Assembly (NCBI GenBank): GCA_028873965.1
Contig: JAPPMU010000032.1
Location: forward strand, 1-64,000
DNA: 64,000 bases
From: Chloroflexota bacterium
Lineage (GTDB): Bacteria; Chloroflexota; Dehalococcoidia; Lucifugimonadales; UBA3495
Direction of reading: 5' to 3'
The notes under the pieces were generated by a model. That model was not told the origin of the DNA and searched no databases. It saw nothing but the letters and a program-made list of their open reading frames with translations. This document shows, one piece after another, positions 10,611 through 18,268 of this stretch. Position 1 is the first letter of the stretch, and each line of letters begins with the position of its first letter. Position numbers and translations under genes: made by a program.

Positions 10611-11030
10611 CTAGCGGCTGGCGCTGGCTCCGGACAGGCGGGCAATGCCGGCCCGCGAGCAGTCCTCGTCCTCCTGGGCCGTGCCGCCGCTGCCGCCGAC
10701 CGCGCCGATCAGTTCCCCGTTCATGTAGATGGGGAGCGCGCCCTGTCCCGGCACGAACTCGCCGCGTTCCACTTCCATCACCGCCCGCATGATGGGCGTG
10801 GTGGACCGCTCGGTCAGGTCGCCGCTGGGCTCGCCGAAGCAGGCCGACGCCCGGGCCTTGCCTCGGGACACGTAAGGCGTCCGCCAGGCGGAACCGTCCA
10901 TCTTGCACATCGTGATCAGGTCGCCGCGGGCGTCCACCACCGAGAAACTGAACGCTTTACCGAGTTCCAGGGCGGCGGCTTTTGCGCCGGACAATACCGC
11001 TTCCGCCTGGTCGAGGGTGATGTTGGGCAT
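10611..11030 (-). CDS. GlcG/HbpS-family (DUF336) protein
   Basis: A 139-residue protein of the GlcG/HbpS family. Diagnostic segments are FSVVDARGDLITMCKMDG, the RTPYVSRGKARAS region, the GALPIYMNGELIGAVGGSGG loop and the terminal ED-DCSRAGI. Family members include haem-binding HbpS and proteins next to glycolate or other oxidation genes, so a ligand-binding or cofactor role is likely. The start at 11030 is supported by AAGGAG 11 nt upstream. It stands alone between a terminator and a membrane/coiled-coil gene. Confidence 0.8.
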   Translation of the reverse strand: MPNITLDQAEAVLSGAKAAALELGKAFSFSVVDARGDLITMCKMDGSAWRTPYVSRGKARASACFGEPSGDLTERSTTPIMRAVMEVERGEFVPGQGALPIYMNGELIGAVGGSGGTAQEDEDCSRAGIARLSGASASR

Positions 11031-11089
11031 AATCTGTTCTCCTTGTGAGTGAATCGTGTTGTGCTGAACTGTCCTACAGCGAGCCATCG

Positions 11090-11581
11090 CTAGCCGTTTT
11101 GTGCGTCGCCATTTTCGAGCAGCGGAGGGGGTTCGTCAAAGGGTTCGTTGTGTTCGGCGGCGGCCAGCCGGCGCTGGTTCCACTCGCTGACCAACTGGCG
11201 GAACTCGGCCTTAGCTTCGGCCCGGCCTTGCTCCCGACCCTCCTCACGGCCTTCCGCCAGACCTTGCTCCCGACCCTCTGCTCTCTGCCTTTCCTGCAGC
11301 GGCCGGACGTACTTGTTCATCAGGTAATCGTAAGTGACCATAAGACGCTGAATTACCTCCATCAGGGTGAAAGTGGCGGGAATCCCCAATGCCGTGACGG
11401 CGGGAATATGCGCCATCGCCGCTTCCACCACCTCGCTCCTGCCGTAGTCGGGGTGGAGCCAACTGAGAAACTTCACAACCGCGTACATCGCCAGGAACCA
11501 TTGTACCCAATACAGTGCGATGTAGGGCAACCTCCAGCGCGGCGGAATAGCCCAAATGGATTCTCTGCTTTGACCCTTCAT
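11090..11581 (-). CDS. Membrane protein with Glu/Arg/Gly coiled tail
   Basis: A 163-residue protein. The first half has two hydrophobic segments (about 18-40 in YIALYWVQWFLAMYAVVKFL and about 58-72 in AVTALGIPATFTLM). The second half is very charged, with EGREQGLAEGREEGREQG-type repeats, and the protein ends acidic and Pro-rich. No known family was recognised. The architecture is similar to the products at 17628-18236 and 38649-39293, but the conserved cysteine motif of those is absent. The charged repeat resembles tails often found on Rpn-type nucleases, without the nuclease domain. Confidence 0.6.
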   Translation of the reverse strand: MKGQSRESIWAIPPRWRLPYIALYWVQWFLAMYAVVKFLSWLHPDYGRSEVVEAAMAHIPAVTALGIPATFTLMEVIQRLMVTYDYLMNKYVRPLQERQRAEGREQGLAEGREEGREQGRAEAKAEFRQLVSEWNQRRLAAAEHNEPFDEPPPLLENGDAQNG

Positions 11582-11640
11582 CGGTCCGGGTCTGACGCTG
11601 CGGTCTTGTTGTGTGATGGTTCCGCTCCAGCCGGCTCCGG

Positions 11641-11670
11641 TTGAGTGAGTTCAACGGGCTGCGTTATTAT
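11641..11670 (+). promoter_or_regulatory. Candidate promoter before the 41-residue membrane peptide
   Basis: TTGAGT (11641-11646) and TATTAT (11665-11670) are spaced by 18 bp. The predicted start near 11677 is about 60 bp upstream of the small gene at 11738. Confidence 0.35.
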
Positions 11671-11737
11671 ATCAGCGCAGCCGGCCCGACCACCGCGCTA
11701 AGTGGGCACCCCGCCGGTTCACGGGACACGCTCCACC

Positions 11738-11863
11738 ATGTTCGGTTTCTTCGACTCGTTCAAGAAGGGCTGCGGATGCGCCCTCGGTGTGATGACCGGC
11801 CTGGTCATCGCCGCGATTATCATCGCCCTGGTCTTCGGCAACTGCGAGATCAACGGCCTGTAA
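11738..11863 (+). CDS. Small cysteine-containing single-span membrane protein
   Basis: A 41-codon gene with an amphipathic start MFGFFDSFKKG, a GCGCALG turn, one hydrophobic helix (about 16-34) and a short tail containing a third cysteine. It lies in the gap between divergent genes, 36 bp before the LLM oxidoreductase, with a candidate promoter in front. The ribosome-binding site is weak. The coherent membrane topology argues for a real gene; no homologue is recognised. Confidence 0.45.
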   Translation: MFGFFDSFKKGCGCALGVMTGLVIAAIIIALVFGNCEINGL

Positions 11864-11899
11864 CCAACCTTCCCGGCATCGCTTCGCCCAGGAGATAGT

Positions 11900-12844
11900 A
11901 TGCAGTTCGGATTCTACCTGCCCAACCACGGCCCCAACGCCCAGCCCGGACCCCTGGCTCAGATCGCTCAGACCGGAGACCGCCTCGGGTTTTATTGCAT
12001 GGTGGCCGGCGACCACGTGCTGGTCCCCAATCAGATCGGCTCGCCCTACCCGTACACCGTGGGCGGCGAGTTTCCCACCGGCGAAAGCGGGGAGTATTTC
12101 GAGCAACTCACCCTGCTCACCTTCCTGGCCGGCGTCACGGAGAACATCCGGATGGTTCCCAGCGTGATGATAGTGCCGTATCGCCCGCCCATCCTGGCCG
12201 CCAAGATCCTCGCCACGCTGGACGTGCTCTCCCGCGGACGCCTGATCCTGGGCGTCGGCGTGGGCTGGATGGAAGAGGAATTCGAAGCTCTGGACACCCC
12301 GCCCTTCGCAGAGCGGGGCGCGGTAACCGACGAGTACCTGGACGCCTACAAGGAGCTGTGGACCAGCCCGAACCCCGAGTTCGACGGCAAGTACGTCCAG
12401 TTCTCCGGCATACAGTTCCTGCCCAAGCCAGTCCAGAAGCCCCACCCACCCATCTGGGTCGGCGGCCAGAGCCGTCCCGCCATCCGTCGCGCCGCCACCA
12501 TCGGCGACGGCTGGCATCCCGTGGGCACCATTCCGGCCGCAACCCTGGAGCCGGAGGAACTGGCGGGAGACCTGGTGACCCTCAACCGGTTCGCCGAGCA
12601 GGCCGGCCGCGACCCCGCGGAAATTGAGGTGTCGATGAAGGCCCCGCTGTACGATCCCGCGACCATGCATACGGGACCGCGCCGGCGGTTCTCCGGTTCC
12701 ACCGACGCCATACTGGAGGACGTCCATACCTATTCCGAAGTGGGTGTCTCCCACATCATTTTTGACATCCGCGGCAGCGATCTCAACCAGGCCCTGGAAC
12801 GGCTGGACTGGTTTGCCGGAGACGTGATGCGGCAAGTTGACTGA
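11900..12844 (+). CDS. LLM class (F420/flavin-dependent) oxidoreductase
   Basis: A 314-residue luciferase-like TIM-barrel protein. Family segments are MQFGFYLPNHGP at the start, the LTFLAGVTENIRMVPSV strand, the VLSRGRLILGVGVGW motif and KPHPPIWVGGQS. GGAGATAGT precedes ATG 11900. The GVGVGW pattern fits the F420-dependent subgroup better than bacterial luciferase proper, but cofactor choice is inferred. It probably oxidises or reduces a small organic substrate. A second LLM gene of a different subgroup is at 26141-27175. Confidence 0.88.
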   Translation: MQFGFYLPNHGPNAQPGPLAQIAQTGDRLGFYCMVAGDHVLVPNQIGSPYPYTVGGEFPTGESGEYFEQLTLLTFLAGVTENIRMVPSVMIVPYRPPILAAKILATLDVLSRGRLILGVGVGWMEEEFEALDTPPFAERGAVTDEYLDAYKELWTSPNPEFDGKYVQFSGIQFLPKPVQKPHPPIWVGGQSRPAIRRAATIGDGWHPVGTIPAATLEPEELAGDLVTLNRFAEQAGRDPAEIEVSMKAPLYDPATMHTGPRRRFSGSTDAILEDVHTYSEVGVSHIIFDIRGSDLNQALERLDWFAGDVMRQVD

Positions 12845-12874
12845 CCCGCCCCAAGCGGGAGCAAAACGCCCCTA

Positions 12875-12883
12875 TGCTATAAT
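12875..12883 (+). promoter_or_regulatory. Extended -10 promoter of the CMD gene
   Basis: TGCTATAAT is a perfect extended -10. The predicted start is near 12890, about 80 bp before the start codon. The upstream -35 position (GCGGGA) is poor. Confidence 0.5.
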
Positions 12884-12971
12884 TCCAGCGCTTGACGGTC
12901 TGCGCCTGCGTCGCAGTTCCACCGTTGCCTCCACTTCAAGATAGCTGCTTTTCGCGAGGAGGAATACAGCC

Positions 12972-13763
12972 TTGACTTCCCTCAATGACCGTTATCAAGC
13001 CGGCCAGGATATGCGCGGCGAGATGGCCAGCGGCGACGTCACCCACTACGCACTGCCCGGCGTCGATCAACTGGCTCCCGACCTCAAGCGCATCATCGAT
13101 GAAGCCCTTTTCGGGACCATCTGGCGCCGTCCCGGGCTGGACCTTAAGCAGCGCTGCATGGCCACCATAGCAGCCCTCGTTACCCAGGGAGAGATGAACC
13201 TGATGCGCCGCCATATCGTGCGCGGCCTGAATGTCGGCCTCACCCCGCAGCAGGTAGTTGAGGTTTTCGTCCAGTCCACCTTCTACATCGGGGTTCCCGC
13301 CGTGGAATCGGCTTTGCGGCTGACCAAGGACATCTTTGAAGAGCTGGGCATCGAATGCGAGCCAGCGCTGGAATACGACGTCAATCAGCATCCCGACCAG
13401 CTGTACGCCCTGGGCCAGGAATTGCACCGGCATCACATGGGCAATACTCCGACCGGTTTCGGAGAGGATTCGCCGGAGGGACAGCTGGAGCGGATCGTAG
13501 ACGAGTACAACTGGGGCGCGATTTACAGCCGCTCGTTGCTGGACGATAAAGAACGAGCCATCGTCTCGCTGTCGGCGCTCACCAGCATGGGCGTGTACGA
13601 CAACCAGATGCGACGCCGCATACGTGGCGCGATCGGCGTGGGAATGACCCCCACCGAGCTGATGGAAATCTTCATCCACCTGTCCATGTACGGGGGGTAC
13701 ATCAACGCTCGCACCGCGATGCGCATCGCCCGCTCCGTATTCAACGAGCTCGAGATCGAGTAG
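12972..13763 (+). CDS. Two-domain carboxymuconolactone decarboxylase family protein
   Basis: A 263-residue protein with two CMD-like helical domains. Domain one spans about 35-115 (ALFGTIWRRPGLDLKQRCMATIAALV followed by an H---GLNVGLTPQQ-VEV stretch). Domain two spans about 155-255 (RIVDEYNWGAIYSRSLLDDKER, then GAIGVGMTPTELMEIFIHL). The paired Cys of AhpD-type members is absent, so peroxidase activity is unlikely. It starts at TTG 12972 behind GAGGAGG. Followed by an alpha/beta hydrolase, the pair recalls the lactone decarboxylase/enol-lactonase order of aromatic degradation, but the substrate is unproven. Confidence 0.8.
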   Translation: MTSLNDRYQAGQDMRGEMASGDVTHYALPGVDQLAPDLKRIIDEALFGTIWRRPGLDLKQRCMATIAALVTQGEMNLMRRHIVRGLNVGLTPQQVVEVFVQSTFYIGVPAVESALRLTKDIFEELGIECEPALEYDVNQHPDQLYALGQELHRHHMGNTPTGFGEDSPEGQLERIVDEYNWGAIYSRSLLDDKERAIVSLSALTSMGVYDNQMRRRIRGAIGVGMTPTELMEIFIHLSMYGGYINARTAMRIARSVFNELEIE

Positions 13764-13800
13764 CCTTTGGCTAACCCGCCGAGCAACAATCGTCATCGAT

Positions 13801-13824
13801 AGCGCGAGGTTGTCGCCTCGCGCT
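13801..13824 (+). terminator. Hairpin after the CMD gene
   Basis: AGCGCGAGG (13801-13809) and CCTCGCGCT (13816-13824) form a 9-bp stem with loop TTGTCG, followed by CTTCGGTT. It lies 38 bp after the CMD stop and 54 bp before the next gene. Confidence 0.55.
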
Positions 13825-13877
13825 CTTCGGTTGGGAAGAATCCGGAGCCAGACAGCACGGAGGTCAGCAGGAACACG

Positions 13878-14672
13878 ATGAAACTGCGCTTGGACGACGG
13901 CTGCGAGCTGTTCTACACCATCGACGACTTCACGGATCCGTGGACCGAGCCGGAAACCGTGGTGATGCACCACGGCATGGCCAAGAACCACAAGCTCTGG
14001 TTCGGTTGGGTGCCCATCGTAGCGCGCCACTATCGCGTCATCCGGTTCGACATGCGGGGCATGGGCCAATCGGACGTCCCTGAGCCCGGCTACCCGTGGT
14101 CGGTGGACAACTTCGCCAAAGACCTGGCGGAGTTTGCCGACAAGCTGGGGTTGGACAAGTTCCACCTGATCGGTGAAACCGTGGGCGGCAGCATCTCCAT
14201 GCGCTACGCCACCATGCACCAGGAGCGGCTGCTTTCGCTGACCGCCTGCACTTCTCCCACCAGCTTCAACGACGCCCACCATGCCGAATCGGCGGTCCAG
14301 ATCGAAAATGAGGGCATCGGCGCCTGGGTTGAGAGCAGCATCGGACGCCGCCTGGATCCGCAGATCGTGGACCCTGCATACACCCGCTGGTACGCCGAGC
14401 AAATGAAGGCGACCACGCCCCACGTGGTTGCGGGTTTCCAGGCCCAGGCGTCCGGCGACCTGCGACCGCTGCTGAAAGACGTGCAAACGCCGGTGTTGAT
14501 CATTGCCGCCGCCGCCCTTCGGGAAGAAGTGCTCGGCGACTTCCGCGGCGCCGCCGACGTGTTCCCCAACGGGCGCGCCGTGGTGTTCCCGGGCGTCTCC
14601 GGCTTCGTCCAACACATCCTGCCCGTGCCCTGTGCCCGGGTATGGCTGGACTTCGCGCGCAGTCTCGCATAA
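13878..14672 (+). CDS. Alpha/beta hydrolase-fold protein with Thr in the nucleophile elbow
   Basis: A 264-residue alpha/beta-hydrolase homologue similar to 3-oxoadipate enol-lactonases. The oxyanion segment HHGMAKNHK is present, but the elbow reads GETVGG, so Thr101 replaces the usual Ser. The strand that normally carries the acid reads VLIIAAAALREE with no Asp in the usual place. A late His246 in GFVQHI remains. The catalytic triad is therefore degenerate, and the protein may be a non-hydrolytic member (such as a decarboxylase-, dioxygenase- or lyase-like offshoot) or inactive. It is downstream of the CMD gene. Confidence 0.75.
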   Translation: MKLRLDDGCELFYTIDDFTDPWTEPETVVMHHGMAKNHKLWFGWVPIVARHYRVIRFDMRGMGQSDVPEPGYPWSVDNFAKDLAEFADKLGLDKFHLIGETVGGSISMRYATMHQERLLSLTACTSPTSFNDAHHAESAVQIENEGIGAWVESSIGRRLDPQIVDPAYTRWYAEQMKATTPHVVAGFQAQASGDLRPLLKDVQTPVLIIAAAALREEVLGDFRGAADVFPNGRAVVFPGVSGFVQHILPVPCARVWLDFARSLA

Positions 14673-14684
14673 CGTCGCCGACCC

Positions 14685-15398
14685 ATGGCAAACCGCGCCA
14701 GGTCGGATTCTGGTGACATCGCGGGGGGTGAGGCGTCACGGCGGAGAAGGAGAGCGCACGCTCAAGCGCGCCGTCGCGCCCGTGAGCGCCGGGCGCGCCA
14801 TACGACCGGGTTCCTGGATCGCCTCATTACCCGCGGCGAACTGCAGTTGATGCCCCGGCGGGTTAGCCGCCGGTTTCATCTGCCTCTTTTCATCGAGCTG
14901 TACAACGTACAGTTCTTCCGGCTCAAAACCCGCTACTTGTGGCAATCGGCCCTGGCGGCGGTGGTGATGCTCATCGTCATGCTGATGGTGGATTCCGTGG
15001 CCGACGCGGTTCTGGCCGCCGGTTTGGGGTCCAGCGCGGTCATCGTATTCGTGCATCCCAATTCCAGCAGCGCCGCGCTGCGGCACCTGGTAGGAGGGCA
15101 CGTCCTCGGGTTGACCGTGGGCGCGCTGACGTCTTTTGCGCTATTCCACGCCGGCTGGGTTCCGGTACCGGACCACGCGCATCACTGGGCCGCTGACGTT
15201 GCGGCCGCCATGACACTGGGCGTGGTGATCCTGTTGATGTCAATCACCGACACCGAACACCCCCCAGCCGCGGCCACCGGACTGGGTTTCGCCCTGCAAA
15301 GCCTGGAATTCACGCTGGTAATGCTGTTCATCGCCGCCGTCCTGACGCTGGCGGCCGGCAAGGTCATCTTCCGCGCCTACATCCGCGACCTGGACTGA
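14685..15398 (+). CDS. HPP family integral membrane protein
   Basis: Up to 237 residues. The core has a GSSAVIVFVHP segment, a long hydrophobic ALRHLVGGHVLGLTVGAL stretch, and DTEHPPAAATGLG, which is the HPP motif that names the family. Four to five membrane segments are visible. Family members are inner-membrane proteins, some of them nitrite transporters. ATG 14685 gives an Arg-rich, poorly conserved 55-residue leader; ATG 14850 (MPRRVSRRF) is an equally plausible start. It begins 12 bp after the hydrolase stop and may be cotranscribed. Confidence 0.8.
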   Translation: MANRARSDSGDIAGGEASRRRRRAHAQARRRARERRARHTTGFLDRLITRGELQLMPRRVSRRFHLPLFIELYNVQFFRLKTRYLWQSALAAVVMLIVMLMVDSVADAVLAAGLGSSAVIVFVHPNSSSAALRHLVGGHVLGLTVGALTSFALFHAGWVPVPDHAHHWAADVAAAMTLGVVILLMSITDTEHPPAAATGLGFALQSLEFTLVMLFIAAVLTLAAGKVIFRAYIRDLD

Positions 15399-15444
15399 TC
15401 TCTGCTGTTGGCACGCCGAGCCCGCGGGTCGCAGGGGGCGGCTG

Positions 15445-15453
15445 TGCTACCAT
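15445..15453 (+). promoter_or_regulatory. Candidate extended -10 for the antitoxin/VapC pair
   Basis: TGCTACCAT, an extended -10 of the recurring TGnTAnnAT type, 52 bp before the antitoxin start. No clear -35 was seen. Confidence 0.35.
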
Positions 15454-15505
15454 GTCTGGCGTATGTGAAGTGCCGCCATTCCCATCCTCGCTCGCGAGGC
15501 CGACT

Positions 15506-15799
15506 ATGGACACGTTCAAGACCACCGCCAAAATCGCCAAAAACGGCACAATTACGCTTCATCATCTGCCTTTCGAGGAAGGGGTTGAGGTCGAGATTAC
15601 CGTCCAGGTTTGCGCCGCCCGGCTCGAATTGGACCCGAATGATTTGAGCCGCCCGGCACTGCACAACCCACTTAAAGGCACGGTCATCTGGCATATAGAC
15701 CCATTTGAACCGGCCATCCCGGAAGAGGAGTGGGAAATGCTGGCCAACGACAATCCGTTCCGATCTGCGGATCCTGAGAGAGAGTCGAGCGAGGGCTGA
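15506..15799 (+). CDS. Putative antitoxin of the VapC pair
   Basis: A 97-residue protein with an N-terminal strand-rich segment (TTAKIAKNGTITLHHLPF-like, resembling the swapped-hairpin start of AbrB/DUF2281-type antitoxins). The acidic C-terminus (PAIPEEEWEML) would be suited to covering a PIN active site. ATG 15506 follows GCGAGG. The stop is 6 bp before the VapC start, a typical type II toxin-antitoxin order. Confidence 0.65.
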   Translation: MDTFKTTAKIAKNGTITLHHLPFEEGVEVEITVQVCAARLELDPNDLSRPALHNPLKGTVIWHIDPFEPAIPEEEWEMLANDNPFRSADPERESSEG

Positions 15800-15805
15800 C
15801 CACCG

Positions 15806-16204
15806 TTGATTGTTATTGACACCCATATCCAGATTTGGTGGGTTGAAGAATCCGGCCGTCTGTCCGAATCGCAACGACAGGCTATCGAGAACGAGCGGCG
15901 TCAATCCGGGATTATCGGCGTCAGCGCCATATCTTGCATAGAAATTGCCAGACTCGCGGGAAACGGGCTGATTGAGTTGCCGACCGATTCGCTGACTTGG
16001 ATGCTTCGCCTGTTGAGTTATCCCGCCGTCCGACTGCTGCCCATTACCCCCGAAATAGCCGTTCGCGCTTACAGCCTCCCGGAACCCTTCCACCGCGATC
16101 CTGCTGACCGCATCCTGGTTGCCACTGCTCTGGAGTACTCCTGCCCGCTGGTCACCTCGGACGGTCGCATCCTGGATTATCCTCACGTTAACACCATCGG
16201 ATAA
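15806..16204 (+). CDS. VapC-like PIN-domain toxin
   Basis: A 132-residue PIN protein of the IDTHIQIWW subgroup. All four acidic motifs are present: VIDTHI, SCIEIARL, RDPADRILVATA and LVTSDGRIL. Endoribonuclease activity is expected. The start at TTG 15806 is adjacent to the antitoxin stop; the family-like MIVIDTH beginning supports it. The next gene (MmgE/PrpD) follows after 14 bp, so the pair may be embedded in a longer transcript. Confidence 0.85.
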   Translation: MIVIDTHIQIWWVEESGRLSESQRQAIENERRQSGIIGVSAISCIEIARLAGNGLIELPTDSLTWMLRLLSYPAVRLLPITPEIAVRAYSLPEPFHRDPADRILVATALEYSCPLVTSDGRILDYPHVNTIG

Positions 16205-16218
16205 AAGGAACTCACCCC

Positions 16219-17631
16219 ATGCCCGACTCCCTGTCTCGCCAACTTGCCCGATGGGCCGTCAACCTGGACGCCGCCGACCTGCCGCCGGCCGTGGTCGACA
16301 AGATGCAGACCTCACTGCTCCATGCCACGGTGGTGGCAATTATCGGCGCGGAAACCCACCATGGGAAGGCGGCGGTGGACCTGGCCCTGGCCGAAGAAGC
16401 ATCAGCCCACGGCGCCAGCATCCTGGCCTCGGGCGGCCGCGCCACTCGTTGCGGAGCGGCCTTTGCCAACAGCAAGCTGATGCATGCCACCAACCAGGCA
16501 GATTCCTACCGGATGCTGACGCATCCTGGCCCGTGCGTAATTCCCGCTGCGTTGGCCTCGGCGCAGCTAGGCGGCGCCACCGGGGCGCAGCTCATCACCG
16601 CCATGGCCGCCGCATACGAGGTGGAGTCACGCATCGCCGGCGACTTCATTGCCTCCACCCAAGCCCGCGGTTTTCGCTCCAGCCCCATCTACGGGACGAT
16701 GGGCGCCGCCGTGGCTACCGGCAAGTTGCTCGGTTTGACCGAGGACCAGATGGTCACCGCCATCGCTCTGGCCTGCACCTTCACGGCCGGAACCAACGAG
16801 GGACCGCGCTCCGGCGGTCGCGAGATGATGTTCCACGAGCCCCAGTCCACGCGCAGCGGCATCATGGCGGCCCTGCTGGCTCGCGAGGACGTTCGGGGTT
16901 CGGAAGAAGCCCTGGAGGGCCCGGCCGGCTTCTACAACGCCTTTACGGGCAACAACCGCGGCGAACTCTCCTACGTGTTCACCGGCCCCCAGCAGGTGTC
17001 CTTCGAGCCGGTGACCGAAGGCTTGGGAACCCGCTGGGAATTGCTGCACACGGTGCTCAAAATGTACCCGACGGCCGGCTACAACTGCCCCGTGATCGAC
17101 CTGATGACGGACATCCGGCGCGCCCACCAGCTGGCCATTGACGAAATCGAGCGCATCACCATCGACATGAACTGGCTCGAGACCCTGTACCCATCGCCAG
17201 CCTTCCCCAATCCGTCCCGGGGTCAGGCCATCGTGGGCAGCACCCACTACTTCGCCGCCTACGTCGCCGTGAACGGCAGCTATCCGCCGCTACGCACCCG
17301 CATAGATCCTGGTGACGACGCCGACGCCGCCACCGCCGAAAACCACGACGCGGTGCTATCGCTAATGCGCAAGGTCCAGATCGTCGGACACAAGGACCGG
17401 CCGGCTTTCGCCCCGAGCATCACCATCGACATGGCCGGCGGGAACGTGTACCGGGGCGAATACCAGGGCAACGAGCTGGAATGGGGCCTGGAGGCTGAGG
17501 TGGAACGCCTGCAACCACTGTTCCCGCAGATCAACTGGCCCGGCGACAAACTGGAGGCCACGGTTGCCGCGGTGCGGGACATCCCCACCGCCGCCAATCT
17601 TGAACAGCTGCTGATTGCCGCCACGCCGTGA
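16219..17631 (+). CDS. MmgE/PrpD family protein
   Basis: A 470-residue member of the family that includes 2-methylcitrate dehydratase (PrpD), cis-aconitate decarboxylase and iminodisuccinate epimerase. Seen are the N-terminal all-helical domain with HGKAAVDLALAE and NSKLMHATNQADSYRM, then GTMGAAVATGKLLGLTEDQM and a C-terminal lid domain. Length is normal. With no prp genes nearby, the substrate is undetermined; a dicarboxylic or tricarboxylic acid is typical. The stop overlaps the next start (GTGA). Confidence 0.85.
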   Translation: MPDSLSRQLARWAVNLDAADLPPAVVDKMQTSLLHATVVAIIGAETHHGKAAVDLALAEEASAHGASILASGGRATRCGAAFANSKLMHATNQADSYRMLTHPGPCVIPAALASAQLGGATGAQLITAMAAAYEVESRIAGDFIASTQARGFRSSPIYGTMGAAVATGKLLGLTEDQMVTAIALACTFTAGTNEGPRSGGREMMFHEPQSTRSGIMAALLAREDVRGSEEALEGPAGFYNAFTGNNRGELSYVFTGPQQVSFEPVTEGLGTRWELLHTVLKMYPTAGYNCPVIDLMTDIRRAHQLAIDEIERITIDMNWLETLYPSPAFPNPSRGQAIVGSTHYFAAYVAVNGSYPPLRTRIDPGDDADAATAENHDAVLSLMRKVQIVGHKDRPAFAPSITIDMAGGNVYRGEYQGNELEWGLEAEVERLQPLFPQINWPGDKLEATVAAVRDIPTAANLEQLLIAATP

Positions 17632-18236
17632 TCAGCCGCATCCGGCAACGCAGCGTCGATGCGCTGGGCATCTGGCGGACGCCGCTGTTGTACGGCGCGG
17701 CCACCGCGTTCGTTTTCTGGTGCGTCTGGTACTTTACCAAAATCCCCTGCACACCCCATAATGCGGCTGCGGGTCTGTGCAACCCGGGTTGGCTCGCCCG
17801 GTTCATCAACGCCGAAATCCTGGCTCTGGCCGTGGGCGCCGGCATCGCCATCGGCAGCGTCAAAGGAGGCTACGACTACTATATGCTGAAGAATATGATC
17901 AACCAGGAACGGGAAGACCGCCTGAAGAAAGAGCAGGAATTGCGTGACCTTATCGCCGAGCTGCGCGACGAACTCCGCGAAGCACGCAGCAGCGCCGAAG
18001 ATTACCGCCAGCGCTTGGATGAAGAGCGTCGCCAAGCCGATGAGGAGCGCCGTCAGGACATCGCAGCACGCCGCCGGTTTGAAGAAGAGCGTCGCCAAGC
18101 CGAAGCGGAAGAGCGACGGCTGTCAGCGGAAGAGCGTCGCCAGACCCTCGCCATTCAGCAGGCCATGCTGGATACCATCGTTCGCCTGGCTGAACGTCGA
18201 AATGGCAACGGAAACGGCACTCACAGTTCAGACTAG
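17628..18236 (+). CDS. Membrane protein with PCT/CNP cysteine motif and long coiled coil
   Basis: A 202-residue protein starting at GTG 17628, which overlaps the MmgE/PrpD stop by 4 nt. Two hydrophobic segments (about 20-38 and 62-82) flank a loop with FTKIPCTP and GLCNPGWLARFIN. From about residue 90 onward it is a highly charged helix rich in EERRQ repeats, ending GNGNG. The product at 38649-39293 has the same loop pattern (WYYT-TPCT, GCNP, ARYIN) and the same coil type, so the two are paralogues. Function unknown. A membrane-anchored coiled-coil scaffold is the reasonable reading. Confidence 0.7.
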   Translation: MISRIRQRSVDALGIWRTPLLYGAATAFVFWCVWYFTKIPCTPHNAAAGLCNPGWLARFINAEILALAVGAGIAIGSVKGGYDYYMLKNMINQEREDRLKKEQELRDLIAELRDELREARSSAEDYRQRLDEERRQADEERRQDIAARRRFEEERRQAEAEERRLSAEERRQTLAIQQAMLDTIVRLAERRNGNGNGTHSSD

Positions 18237-18268
18237 CGGAACGACTTACCCAAAATCAGGAGTGAAAC

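Noticed and set aside
12936..14615. A 559-codon minus-strand frame spanning the CMD and hydrolase genes.
   Set aside because: It crosses two well-supported plus-strand genes with ribosome-binding sites and a terminator between them. It is a GC-driven antisense frame.
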